This document shows, in pieces, positions 1 to 8,895 of a stretch of 64,000 nt of DNA. The number at the start of each line of letters is the position of its first letter. The stretch's first letter is position 1. The position numbers and the translations under genes are program-made. Under the pieces are notes generated by a model. That model was not told the DNA's origin and did no database searches. It saw only the letters and a program-made list of their open reading frames with translations. Origin of the DNA: Marinomonas mediterranea MMB-1 (GTDB lineage: Bacteria; Pseudomonadota; Gammaproteobacteria; Pseudomonadales; Marinomonadaceae); the NCBI RefSeq assembly GCF_000192865.1, contig NC_015276.1, positions 1,922,001 through 1,986,000 on the forward strand, written 5' to 3'.

Positions 1-1218
1 TACATGGTACGGCTGCTCTAGAAATGCAATGGGTACGGGAATATAGATCGAGTCAGAGTCGGAGAATAAGGGCGTGACTTCAAACGCGTTAAGGCGGTTT
101 TCATCGTCTAAATACCAAATTTCGCTTTGTTGGCTTAATGCCGTTGAAGGCAGTTTCCAGAGTTGATCAATTTGCTTTCCTTTAAGGCTCACGGAAACAA
201 AGGCTCCGGGGAGAAGCGGTTGTGCTTGGTCTAGTGGAGACATTAGACCGATGGTTAGGCTGCGCATTCGTGTTGAGGTGTCGATATGCTGGCTGGCCGC
301 AATCACACTGCCGTCCCAACGTATATCGGAATCAATGCTGGTTATTAGGGCTAGCCAATTTGATCCTAATAGTGTTTTCGTCTCTGGAAGTTTGGCCCAA
401 TCGGAGCTTGAAAGATTTAACGATATTTCCGCTCGATCAGTGCTGTACAGTGTTGCTAGCTCACCATTTGCACTGATATTGGCGCCTGGGGTGACATCTT
501 GCGACACAATCAACGCATCGAACGGTGCGGTGATCTTCGTGTGTTTTAGGTCGTCTATTGCCTCAGATAGAGAGGCTTTGGCTGCGTTGACAGTGGCTTT
601 CGCATCGGCGAGTTGAGGTTTTCTTAAAACTAAGTCTGAATCAGGCTTTCCTGCAAAGCCTGCCGCCTTCCATTCTGCTTGTGCTTGTTCTCCTTGGCGC
701 TCTTCTTCTTTTAGGGCTAATTCTGCGCTTGCGAGCGTTTTTCGAGCATCGGCAACAGCAGAGTTAAGCTCTTTATTGGACAGTCGGATCAGTTCGTCGC
801 CTTTTTTAACGCGTTTCCCTAACTCAAATTGCGAGGAAATGTGAGTGACTTCACCGCTCACTTTACTGGTCAATGTGAGGTCATACCTTGGTTTTACTAG
901 ACCCGTTGCGTTAATCGTCGGCGCATAAGAGGAGGGTGATACTGTTACGACGCTAATAACAATGGCTTTTTCGGATTCTTGCTCGTTTGCTCTGACAGAC
1001 TGTTGTTTACCTGTTTGTGCTGATTCCCCTCTGCGAGATCCACCGCCGGTTTCGCCTTTTGGACCTCCCGGGCCTTTGCCTGGTCGCGGTCCACCGCCTT
1101 CACCTAAAAACGCAGTACTTCCAGACTCGTCTTGTAATGCGTCGTTAATGTACCAATAGCTTCCGGCCGCGATAACCAGGGCAAGGCAGAGCACTGCCCA
1201 TTGGGTAATATATTTCAT
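1..1218 (-). CDS. RND efflux periplasmic adaptor (membrane fusion protein), partial
   Basis: The reading frame runs leftward from an ATG at 1218 off the window edge, giving 406 codons without a stop. The N-terminus has one hydrophobic anchor (about residues 5-23) followed by a Gly/Pro/Arg-rich linker (about 40-65). Then come the barrel-sandwich (lipoyl-like), alpha-hairpin and beta-barrel regions of HlyD/AcrA-type adaptors. Such adaptors bridge an inner-membrane pump and an outer-membrane channel. Its ATG overlaps the stop of the upstream outer-membrane factor gene (ATGA), so the two are translationally coupled. The pump gene presumably lies beyond position 1. Family is clear; substrate is unknown. 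Confidence 0.85.
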   Translation of the reverse strand, partial: MKYITQWAVLCLALVIAAGSYWYINDALQDESGSTAFLGEGGGPRPGKGPGGPKGETGGGSRRGESAQTGKQQSVRANEQESEKAIVISVVTVSPSSYAPTINATGLVKPRYDLTLTSKVSGEVTHISSQFELGKRVKKGDELIRLSNKELNSAVADARKTLASAELALKEEERQGEQAQAEWKAAGFAGKPDSDLVLRKPQLADAKATVNAAKASLSEAIDDLKHTKITAPFDALIVSQDVTPGANISANGELATLYSTDRAEISLNLSSSDWAKLPETKTLLGSNWLALITSIDSDIRWDGSVIAASQHIDTSTRMRSLTIGLMSPLDQAQPLLPGAFVSVSLKGKQIDQLWKLPSTALSQQSEIWYLDDENRLNAFEVTPLFSDSDSIYIPVPIAFLEQPYHV

Positions 1219-2606
1219 TGTTCTGCGACTCCTAGCCCTAATGCCAGTCCTAACGTCACCCTGTTTGCAAGGTGGTTGTAAATAAGCTCATCGAGTTGAG
1301 CTTCAAGGTCAAAGGTTGTTTTTTGCACTGTTATTAGCTCGCTTAATTCAATCAGCCCTGATCGATACTTTTTTTGATATTGATCTAAATTACTCTGCGA
1401 GCTCTTGAGTGCGGCTGAAATGTGTTGAACCTGTTGTTGCAAGACTTTTTCTTGCCCTAATGCATTTTCAACTTCATTTACTGCGGTGAGTAGTGTGTCC
1501 CTATAGGCCTGATAAGCTTGCGCTGTATTGAGCTTAGCAACTTCAGCCGCTGCTTTGAGTTGTCCGCCTTTATAAAGCGGTTGAGTTAACTGTGCGGCGA
1601 GAGACCAAATTGGTGCTGTGAATAAAGCCGAGCTTGGTGAGTCTGCTGAGTCGTTGAGAGCAGCGCTTAGGCTAAAAGAGGGCAGCATATCTTTGTAGGC
1701 GACGGACGTATTAAGATCCGCCGCTTGAATATCTAAGAAGGCAGACTTCAAGTCCGGGCGGCGTTGGAGTCGTTGTGTATGTAGGTTGTTAAATGTCAGA
1801 TCCACATTAGGATAATGATTGTTAATGGGGATCAGTATTGCTTCATCGCTTCCGAGTAAGATCTCTAGTTCTCTTTTTTTGATCGCTAGATTCTCTTGAT
1901 ACTCTAGTAAACTGGCGCGTGATTGTGATGAAGAGGTACGCGCCTCATCCAGCTTTTCTAAGTTGTCCAAGCCATTTTTGAATCGCTTTACGATTAATGC
2001 TTCATTAGATTCGAGCAGTGCTAAGCGTTTTTCTTCTATTGCGATCGCATGTTGTTTTGCTGTCAGTGCGAGCCATGTCTTCATTACATTGGCGACAAGC
2101 GCATCTTTGCTCGCTTGATATAGCGCGGCTTCACTGGCTAAGCTTTTCGCTGTGGCTTTTTCTGAATCTGCTAACTTTTGCCATAAATCAAGCTCCCAGC
2201 TAACACTGATCTTGGCTGAATAGTTAGTGTCACTGGATTTACTTCTGTCAGCTCCTAGACCCGCTTCCACAGAAGGGAGGTGCTCGCCTTGATTGCTTTT
2301 TAGTTTCCACTGGCTGGCTTTTAGAGTAAGTGCTGTTTTTTGCAAGCTAGGGTTGGCATTCAATGCTTGTTGAATGACTTTATTTAGAGTGCTGTCTTGG
2401 ATCAGGTCCGTGAGGTAGTTATTTTGAGTGGCGGTGTCTAACGCTTGCCACTCAATAGATCGACTCTCTTCTACGTTCGTTAGGTCTTGTTGCGCTTTTT
2501 CCGCAAAGTTTTCTCTACTATTTTCTTCAGTGCCTAACGTACTGCAGGCTAAAAGCGGTAAGCAGATTGCAAGTGTCCCTAATTTTTTTATGGCATTAAC
2601 TGTCAT
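1215..2606 (-). CDS. Outer-membrane efflux lipoprotein, TolC/OprM (NodT) family
   Basis: A 463-residue protein with a lipoprotein signal (lipobox LLAC, Cys at 21), followed by two repeated coiled-coil/beta-strand halves typical of the OprM/NodT branch of TolC channels. It should form the trimeric outer-membrane exit duct of the efflux system encoded by this operon. The start ATG follows an AGGAAA ribosome-binding site. It is the first gene of the minus-strand operon and overlaps the adaptor gene by ATGA. Outer-membrane factor first, adaptor second is a less common order than adaptor-pump-channel. Substrate cannot be inferred. Confidence 0.88.
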   Translation of the reverse strand: MTVNAIKKLGTLAICLPLLACSTLGTEENSRENFAEKAQQDLTNVEESRSIEWQALDTATQNNYLTDLIQDSTLNKVIQQALNANPSLQKTALTLKASQWKLKSNQGEHLPSVEAGLGADRSKSSDTNYSAKISVSWELDLWQKLADSEKATAKSLASEAALYQASKDALVANVMKTWLALTAKQHAIAIEEKRLALLESNEALIVKRFKNGLDNLEKLDEARTSSSQSRASLLEYQENLAIKKRELEILLGSDEAILIPINNHYPNVDLTFNNLHTQRLQRRPDLKSAFLDIQAADLNTSVAYKDMLPSFSLSAALNDSADSPSSALFTAPIWSLAAQLTQPLYKGGQLKAAAEVAKLNTAQAYQAYRDTLLTAVNEVENALGQEKVLQQQVQHISAALKSSQSNLDQYQKKYRSGLIELSELITVQKTTFDLEAQLDELIYNHLANRVTLGLALGLGVAEQ

Positions 2607-3027
2607 TTTCCTGCCCTAGTTGCGCTGGCGCATACCATTATTACAACGTATGTAAGTGCATTGAGCTGTGAATACTACCGATTACTCTGTTTTTCGTGTA
2701 ACGAAGTGAAATAGCCAAGTGTTGAAATGTCTGAAAACATACTTAACGCGACTGCTATAGCCGCTCGCTTGAGATTAAATCACTTTGTAACAAGGAGTTA
2801 TTAACCTCGCTAGGCATTTTGCCACAGTGATACCTGGTTGCACTCAAAATTTGCACTAATTTACATACGGAAAATTAGAGAAAAAAAGGTGAAAAATTGT
2901 TTGAGTATTGTAATTAAATCTTTAAGATGTTTAGAAATTTGTAAGTTGCAATGATCTATATCAATAAATATAACTAATTATCAGATAGTTATGTGTCCAT
3001 TTGGTGAAAGTAGTTAGGAGTTTCCCT
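2607..3027. promoter_or_regulatory. Divergent intergenic region, efflux operon / chemoreceptor
   Basis: About 420 bp between divergently transcribed genes. The half next to the chemoreceptor is AT-rich. Near the efflux gene an imperfect inverted motif (TTAC-N7-GTAA, about 2640-2655) could be an operator or part of the promoter. No sigma-28 type motif upstream of the chemoreceptor and no RNA gene were recognised. Both promoters must lie here. Confidence 0.4.
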
Positions 3028-4707
3028 ATGAAGTTTTTTAAGGACCGCCCGATTGGCCAAAAAATAGGCGCCATTGTTAGTGTGTTGATTGCACTGTTGG
3101 TTATTACGTCCGCATTCGCTATTAGTCGTGTAACTTCGATAGGGTATGAGATGAATACTGTTCATAAAGAAGATATTCCTCTTACTGCGCTTGTGTCCGA
3201 CATTACAGTAAAGCAGCTTGAGAAATCGATATTGCTCGAACGTGCGCTGCGTATTGCAGGGTTGCACACGGCTCACGAAACAGTTGATGAGTTATCTGTT
3301 TCGATAAAAAGCCTTGCAGGCGAGATTGATAAAGAGATTAAGCAAGGGGAGGGTATTCTACGTATCGCCAAAAGTCATGCTATTTCAAGTGAGTTGGAAA
3401 GAGAGTTGGGGCGTTTGGAAGGTAACCTTTTTGCTATTGAAAAAGAGCATGCCGCTTTTGAAATGAAGGTGGAGAAAATATTAACTAAATTGGCTTCTCG
3501 CTCTCCGGTCCACGACGAAGAAATTTTGCAGCTTGAAGAAGCAGAGCATGAGATTAATCAGCATTTGGAAACGCTACTCGTTGATATTGGAAAAATGACA
3601 TCACATGCAATGGAGACGGCTTTGCATCATGAAGAGTCAGCCTTAATAGAAATGATAGCGATGTGTGCATTATCCATTGTTATTGGTGTGGCTTTAGGTG
3701 TGGTGATGACAAAATTAATTACAAAGCCGATCAAGCAGGCAGCCAGTATCGCAAATCAGTTAGCTCAAGGTGATCTAACGCCTAAAATAGAAAGTTACTC
3801 TAATGATGAGGCGGGCCAGTTGCTTTATGCAATGAAAGTGATGATTGAACGTCTGCATGACATGATTCATCAAATTGCGTCTGCATCAGAGCAATTAACA
3901 GGTGCCACGAATGAAGTAACGGCGGTAACCAGTCAATCAGCGAGCAATTTAAATATTCAAGCTGATAATCTTAATGAAGTGGTCGCGGCGATGAATGAAA
4001 TGACTGCTTCCATCCAGGATGTTGCGACGAATGCCTACAAAACCGCTGAGATAACTAGCGACGCTGAGGTGAACGTGCAACAGGGAAATGAGGCTGTTTT
4101 GGCTGTTAATGGTTCTATTAACGATCTTGCGCAAGAATTTCATTCAACGCAAAAAACAGTGAGTAAGCTGGACATAGAAACTGAAAACGTTAGCGCAATC
4201 TTGGATGTTATTACCAATATTGCTGAACAAACTAACTTGTTGGCCTTGAATGCGGCGATTGAAGCGGCAAGAGCTGGGGAGCAAGGAAGGGGTTTTGCTG
4301 TAGTGGCTGATGAAGTTCGAACTCTGGCGAGTCGTACTCAGGAATCGATTGATGAAATTCAAAAAATGACGGTTCGCTTGAAGACTGAAACAAGCTCTTC
4401 AGTTAGTGCAATGAAGCAAGGACACTTGAAAACCCAAAAAACAGTGGAAGTATCGAGTCAGGCGCAACGAGCTCTAAGTGGTCTTTCGAAGACCGTGACA
4501 GAGGTTAATAATATGAACTTGCAGATTGCTAGTGCCGCTGAGGAGCAAAGTGCAGTTTCAGAACAAGTCAATGTTTCTATTAATAAAGTCAGCGAGACGG
4601 CCAAGGAAAACTCAGATGGCGCGAAGTTGGTTGCGCAAGCCGCTGAAGAGATTTCTGTGTTGTCAGAAAATCTAAAAACAATGATTGGTCAATTTAAAGT
4701 TATATAA
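3028..4707 (+). CDS. Methyl-accepting chemotaxis protein
   Basis: A 559-residue chemoreceptor. TM1 spans about residues 12-34, then a helical periplasmic domain of about 170 residues, TM2 about 207-230, a HAMP domain, and the cytoplasmic coiled coil with the conserved hairpin near 395-430 (EQTNLLALNAAIEAARAGE) that contacts CheA/CheW. The periplasmic part is rich in Glu/Lys heptads, consistent with a four-helix-bundle sensor rather than Cache or PAS. A longer frame opens at a TTG at 3001, but ATG 3028 is preceded by TAGGAG and starts the usual MKFFKDRPIG-type N-terminus. Ligand is unknown. It is a single gene, followed closely by the IS element. Confidence 0.93.
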   Translation: MKFFKDRPIGQKIGAIVSVLIALLVITSAFAISRVTSIGYEMNTVHKEDIPLTALVSDITVKQLEKSILLERALRIAGLHTAHETVDELSVSIKSLAGEIDKEIKQGEGILRIAKSHAISSELERELGRLEGNLFAIEKEHAAFEMKVEKILTKLASRSPVHDEEILQLEEAEHEINQHLETLLVDIGKMTSHAMETALHHEESALIEMIAMCALSIVIGVALGVVMTKLITKPIKQAASIANQLAQGDLTPKIESYSNDEAGQLLYAMKVMIERLHDMIHQIASASEQLTGATNEVTAVTSQSASNLNIQADNLNEVVAAMNEMTASIQDVATNAYKTAEITSDAEVNVQQGNEAVLAVNGSINDLAQEFHSTQKTVSKLDIETENVSAILDVITNIAEQTNLLALNAAIEAARAGEQGRGFAVVADEVRTLASRTQESIDEIQKMTVRLKTETSSSVSAMKQGHLKTQKTVEVSSQAQRALSGLSKTVTEVNNMNLQIASAAEEQSAVSEQVNVSINKVSETAKENSDGAKLVAQAAEEISVLSENLKTMIGQFKVI

Positions 4708-4734
4708 CACGCGGATCTATCTATAATGCTTAAG

Positions 4735-6085
4735 GGAGGTGTGACCAAGTTCATTGAGCCTGTAATTTAAATTGTGTATCTGCTTATAATTAAGCCAGTC
4801 ATGGCTAAGGATAAGCAATATGGCTAAGAAAGCTTTAGAAGCCTTCGCTCGCGAAGCCGCTAAGTCAATTAAGACGCCTTCGGATCTTGATGACTTCAGG
4901 AAAATGTTAACCAAGGTGACGGTTGAGACAGCTTTAAATGCTGAACTTGATGATCACCTTGGCTACGAAAAACACTCACCGACCAACGATAGTAACAGTC
5001 GAAATGGCTACTCATCTAAACGCCTAATTACTGACGATGGTGAGATCCAGTTAGAAATCCCCCGTGACCGTGACGCGTCCTTTGAACCCAAGATCGTTCG
5101 TAAGCATCAAACTCGATTCCAATCGATGGACGACAAGACCTTAAGCTTATATGCCAAAGGAATGACTACCCGAGAAATCGTCGCAACCTTCAAAGAAATG
5201 TACGATGCTGATATCTCCGCCAGTCTAATATCTAAAGTCACTGATGCTGTTTTAGAACAAGTTGTTGAGTGGCAAGCTTGCCCTCTCGATTCGGTTTATC
5301 CTATCGTTTACCTGGACTGCATTGTTGTGAAGGTGCGCCAAAATAAGCAAGTCATCAACAAAGCTATTTACCTTGCTCTCGGCGTCAATATGGAAGGTCA
5401 GAAAGAGCTTCTTGGGATGTGGATGTCCGAAACTGAAGGGGCGAAGTTCTGGCTCAGTGTACTCACCGAGCTTCAACATCGAGGTGTGAATGATATCCTC
5501 ATCGCTTGTGTTGATGGCCTTAAGGGCTTTCCTGATGCCATCAATGCAGTTTATCCAAAAACTCAAATCCAGCTCTGTATCGTACACATGGTACGAAACT
5601 CACTGAAATACGTTCCGTGGAAAGATTACAAGACCATTACCGCAGACCTAAAGGAAATCTATCAAGCTACGACTGAAGATGAAGCTCTGTTGGCGCTAGA
5701 GAACTTTGGTGATAAATGGGATGAGAAGTACCCTCAAATCAGTCGCTCGTGGACGGCTCATTGGGATAATCTCAATACTCTGTTCAGCTACCCTCAAGAT
5801 ATCCGTAGAGCTATCTATACAACGAATGCGATTGAATCTGTGAACAGCGTGATCAGAAAAGCGACCAAAAAACGTAAACTGTTCCCGACAGATGAATCGG
5901 CTAGAAAAGTGGTGTACCTAGCGATAATGGATGCTTCCAAGAGGTGGACAATGCCGATCCATCACTGGAAGCAAGCTCTAAACCGTTTTATAATTATGTT
6001 CGAAGATCAGACTATCTGAATACTTGTAACCAAGAGCAGTTACACAGAATTATTTACAGGGTCAGTAAGTAAGCTTGGCGCCTCC
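4735..6085 (+). mobile_element. IS256-family insertion sequence, complete
   Basis: One transposase gene is flanked by imperfect terminal inverted repeats. The left end from 4756 (GAGCCTGTAA...) and the reverse complement of the right end at 6063 (GACCCTGTAA...) match at about 22 of 30 positions. Weaker inverted similarity continues outward to GGAGG at 4735-4739 and CCTCC at 6081-6085, with a shared CCAAG block. I place the ends there, for about 1.35 kb; a minimal element would be 4756-6063. No clean 8-9 bp target duplication was found at either set of ends, so the insertion may be old or rearranged. It sits only about 30-50 bp after the chemoreceptor stop. Confidence 0.75.
4820..6019 (+). CDS. 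IS256-family (Mutator-type) transposase
   Basis: A 399-residue intact transposase. The DDE catalytic triad is visible: Asp166 (YLDCIVVKV), Asp232 (CVDGLKGFP) and Glu339 (TNAIESVNS), with the family signature IYTTNAIES just before the Glu. Spacing and length match IS256/Mutator enzymes, which move by a copy-out circular intermediate. There are no frameshifts or stops, so it is potentially active. An upstream ATG at 4801 is in a different context; ATG 4820 follows AAGGATAAG. Codon use is somewhat richer in C-ending codons than the neighbouring genes, consistent with transfer. Confidence 0.95.
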   Translation: MAKKALEAFAREAAKSIKTPSDLDDFRKMLTKVTVETALNAELDDHLGYEKHSPTNDSNSRNGYSSKRLITDDGEIQLEIPRDRDASFEPKIVRKHQTRFQSMDDKTLSLYAKGMTTREIVATFKEMYDADISASLISKVTDAVLEQVVEWQACPLDSVYPIVYLDCIVVKVRQNKQVINKAIYLALGVNMEGQKELLGMWMSETEGAKFWLSVLTELQHRGVNDILIACVDGLKGFPDAINAVYPKTQIQLCIVHMVRNSLKYVPWKDYKTITADLKEIYQATTEDEALLALENFGDKWDEKYPQISRSWTAHWDNLNTLFSYPQDIRRAIYTTNAIESVNSVIRKATKKRKLFPTDESARKVVYLAIMDASKRWTMPIHHWKQALNRFIIMFEDQTI

Positions 6086-6677
6086 TTTTAAGTATGCACC
6101 CCTAAATTTGTATTTTTCTCAAGTCATTCGCTGCACTACTAACTTCGTTGAAATGGTTGTTTTTGTATATTTCTAGTTTTTTCTTTGTGTAAGCCATACT
6201 TCCGTTCGTATTTCTAAATCCATATATTTTTTCCTTTTTCTTGCATTTTTAAGGAACTTTTCTTTCTCTTTTTTTGTTTGCGTTTTCCTTAGATTTTGAC
6301 TGCTATTTCTTTTTTCTTCTCATTATTTAAATTTAAAGTAAGTTATGTATAGCTTTGTCGGCTGACTTGATTGGTGTGCAGAAAGTGTTAGAGCCTTTTT
6401 CTTCATGATTGAAGTCACAATTGATCGTTATGGTCTAATAATTGATCGCACCCTAATTGTAAATATATGTATCTTGATGTTACGCTTTATAATTTATAAT
6501 TTACAATTTTTTTACATAAAATATTCTTTTTTTAACAAAAAAAAACCTTGGGTCGCCTGTGTATCTTTTGGTCGGTGTATCATAGATGTATATAAAACGC
6601 GCTTTCTCGCTGTTTTTCTGTATACCATTTGCGATGATTGCTCTTAACGTTGTTCTCTTTGAGAAAAGGACTGAAAA
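6086..6677. other. AT-rich, polypyrimidine gene-free stretch
   Basis: About 590 bp between the IS and the 668-residue protein gene. From about 6150 to 6330 the plus strand is strikingly pyrimidine-rich, with many T runs. The only open frame here (80 codons from 6405) has no ribosome-binding site and a low-complexity composition, so it is not called. A direct repeat upstream of the next gene is listed separately. The stretch may hold the promoter of the following gene and remnants of sequence disrupted by the IS. Confidence 0.45.
6419..6448 (+). repeat. Two AATTGATCG direct repeats, 21 bp apart
   Basis: Identical 9-mers AATTGATCG lie at 6419-6427 and 6440-6448. The centre-to-centre distance is exactly 21 bp, two helical turns, which is a common arrangement for operator half-sites on one face of DNA. 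They lie about 230 bp upstream of the 668-residue protein gene. No regulator can be named. Confidence 0.35.
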
Positions 6678-8684
6678 ATGTCAACGGTTTTACCCAACAA
6701 CAATATGAGAATAAAATTAAGAGTAGTACTGATTCCTATTTTTCTATTTACATTGTTTTACTTGGGCTTTGTTTATATGACCAAGCCTGTGGAAACAGCA
6801 TACAGTCAGCTGATTGGGTTTACATTTAAAGGTCTTGAGAATCATCATTATCCGAATGGGGATCGTTTTCGTTTGGAAGATGTGATCTCTAAAAGTGTTG
6901 TTGAAGCGGCACTTGAAGAGTTAGGGTTAAGTCATAAATACGATGACTTAACTGCTCTAGAGACGCGCTTTTCAATATTTCCCTACTCCCCTCAGCGTGA
7001 TGTATTAATTGACAAATACAATTCTATTTTGGCGGACGGACGCGTTATTGCTGCGGACATTGACGATGCTCGTCAAACGTTAACTAAGGAGCTTAGTCAG
7101 GCTGCTCAAGTCGCAGCAGTGATTCGGTTAGATACTTCGAGCTTCATGATGACCGAAGACGACGCGCTAAGATTAATTAATGCCATCCCTAAACAATGGG
7201 TCGAACAGGCGGTTTCTGTTCGCGGTGTGTCGTCTAATGGTTTTTCTTCTTTATCTACCCATGTCATAAAAGACAGTGATGCGAAAAGTTCTTTGTCGTC
7301 GTTACGTCAACTTTGGTCTTATTATATGGCTCTGAAAGGTGAGGTGTCAGTGCTATTAGCTCAGTCAGAGGGGGCAGGGGCGCTCGATGTCGAGACAGGG
7401 TTGAGTCTAGTTGACGTGAATTCCTTAATGAGTGATCTAGAACAGAAGCTAATTTATGCGCCGATTTACTGGTCTCGTAATCCAGATAATTTGTTGGTTA
7501 TTGATGAAGCAATGTATTCGTCAAGATTGTTTCAATTAGACTTAGTAAAAAATCTAGATTATTTGATTCTGATTGATGTCATTTCAGATCGAATTGATTT
7601 GGTTAAGCAGAATGTCAATAAATTGATTTCGACTGAGTATGGTGGTGTCATAACAGACCCTCTAACAGGTATGGCCTTGGACGATTTGGTGCGTTTGTTG
7701 GACGATATGAAAGCGTACGATATTGATCAGTTGAGAGCGCCCTTATTACAATTGGGCATTAGTAAAGATAGCTCTAAAGTGCCCTTATACTATCGAACTC
7801 GTATTAAAGAGCTTGAGCGCGAGCGAGAGTCGCTGGGTTTGCGAGTTGCTTCGTTGCAGAATGCAGAAGATCGCTACCTTCATGCTTTGGGTAATCAAGG
7901 AAATGGGGAGTCGTCTGCAAACCCGATGGGTGCTGCATTCCTTGATAAAATTGTTTCAATGAGTAATAAATCGACTGACACAACCTACCGGCAAGCATTG
8001 AGTGCTGACACCATTCAAATAGAAAAGCAATCTATCGAGGTTAATAAAGAGATACAGCGCTTAGAAGGATTTCTTGCTCTGTTTTCCCAAGCGATTGTCA
8101 ATAAGACGAAACAAGGTCTTAAGCAGGAGTATACGTCGCAAGTCGACAGGGTAATTCCTCAACTTTTTAAGCGTTTAGAAGAATATGCTTCAGTTACTCA
8201 ACGTATATCAAATCGTCTTCGTTATGCTGCGGACATTCAGGGGGTATACGGTGATTCCGCTTTTCTATTGCCTTTAGATGCTTACTTGCAGGATACCACT
8301 ACCACATTGTCGAGTGCTTCTCCTTTAATACCTTTAAAAGATGAGCTTTTAAGGTATTCAGAAACCGTAGAAAGAATCATTTCAAGTCTAAATAATGAAC
8401 GTTACGGCTTAGTTAATACGCTTTATAGGCAACTTGGTGAGCCGACTAAAATAGAGCAGGGCTTTTTATCCAAGCAGCAGAAGGTGGTATTGTTTCTTGG
8501 AAATGTGTCACTAAGCTGCTTTGCGCTGTTTTTAATAATTGCTGTCAATCTAAAGCGTAGAAATGTGACTTCTTCTAGTCGAGATATCGCCACTGCTAGT
8601 GGTGTATCAAGTACGTTTTCGAGTGATACATTGTTTACTAAGCCCTCTGCGAGTGGTTTGCAATCCCTTCATCATACAGAGTGA
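6678..8684 (+). CDS. Unknown two-TM envelope protein with large periplasmic domain
   Basis: A 668-residue protein that I cannot assign to a named family. A TM segment lies near the N-terminus (about residues 15-33) and another near the C-terminus (about 603-625), leaving some 570 mostly helical residues in the periplasm and short cytoplasmic tails. The C-tail is Ser/Thr-rich. A coiled-coil stretch with many Glu/Arg lies at about residues 375-400, and another helical region at 440-520. This topology resembles Wzz-type polysaccharide co-polymerases, and residues 55-80 (YPNGDRFRLEDVI...) resemble the start of their periplasmic domain, but it is much longer than typical Wzz and has no polysaccharide genes nearby. 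ATG 6678 follows AAAGGA. The gene is monocistronic, with its own terminator. Confidence 0.7.
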   Translation: MSTVLPNNNMRIKLRVVLIPIFLFTLFYLGFVYMTKPVETAYSQLIGFTFKGLENHHYPNGDRFRLEDVISKSVVEAALEELGLSHKYDDLTALETRFSIFPYSPQRDVLIDKYNSILADGRVIAADIDDARQTLTKELSQAAQVAAVIRLDTSSFMMTEDDALRLINAIPKQWVEQAVSVRGVSSNGFSSLSTHVIKDSDAKSSLSSLRQLWSYYMALKGEVSVLLAQSEGAGALDVETGLSLVDVNSLMSDLEQKLIYAPIYWSRNPDNLLVIDEAMYSSRLFQLDLVKNLDYLILIDVISDRIDLVKQNVNKLISTEYGGVITDPLTGMALDDLVRLLDDMKAYDIDQLRAPLLQLGISKDSSKVPLYYRTRIKELERERESLGLRVASLQNAEDRYLHALGNQGNGESSANPMGAAFLDKIVSMSNKSTDTTYRQALSADTIQIEKQSIEVNKEIQRLEGFLALFSQAIVNKTKQGLKQEYTSQVDRVIPQLFKRLEEYASVTQRISNRLRYAADIQGVYGDSAFLLPLDAYLQDTTTTLSSASPLIPLKDELLRYSETVERIISSLNNERYGLVNTLYRQLGEPTKIEQGFLSKQQKVVLFLGNVSLSCFALFLIIAVNLKRRNVTSSSRDIATASGVSSTFSSDTLFTKPSASGLQSLHHTE

Positions 8685-8712
8685 CGCTACTTTCAAAACA
8701 CTATTAATTTAG

Positions 8713-8745
8713 AAGCCATCTTTCGGTAGAAGATGGCTTTTTTTT
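8713..8745 (+). terminator. Rho-independent terminator
   Basis: Perfect 10-bp stem (AAGCCATCTT / AAGATGGCTT) with a 7-nt loop, followed by eight T residues. It ends the transcript of the 668-residue protein gene. Confidence 0.92.
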
Positions 8746-8895
8746 GCTATTTTTTTGTTTTTTTGAAAAAAAATGGTTTCTTATCGGGTGTTTTCAAAAA
8801 ATTATATTCGTAATATTTTAATTTATTAGAATAATGTCTCGAATTATGAGAAATTGGTTGATGAAACTGGAATATTTTTCCTTATTTTGTCTTTT

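Noticed and set aside
4725..6100. Target-site duplication for the IS element
   Set aside because: Only short imperfect TTAAG similarity flanks the outer ends, and nothing flanks the inner ends. It is within chance for AT-rich DNA.
6405..6647. 80-codon open frame upstream of the 668-residue protein gene
   Set aside because: No ribosome-binding site, low-complexity AT-rich composition, and the translation resembles no protein. It lies in the polypyrimidine gene-free stretch.
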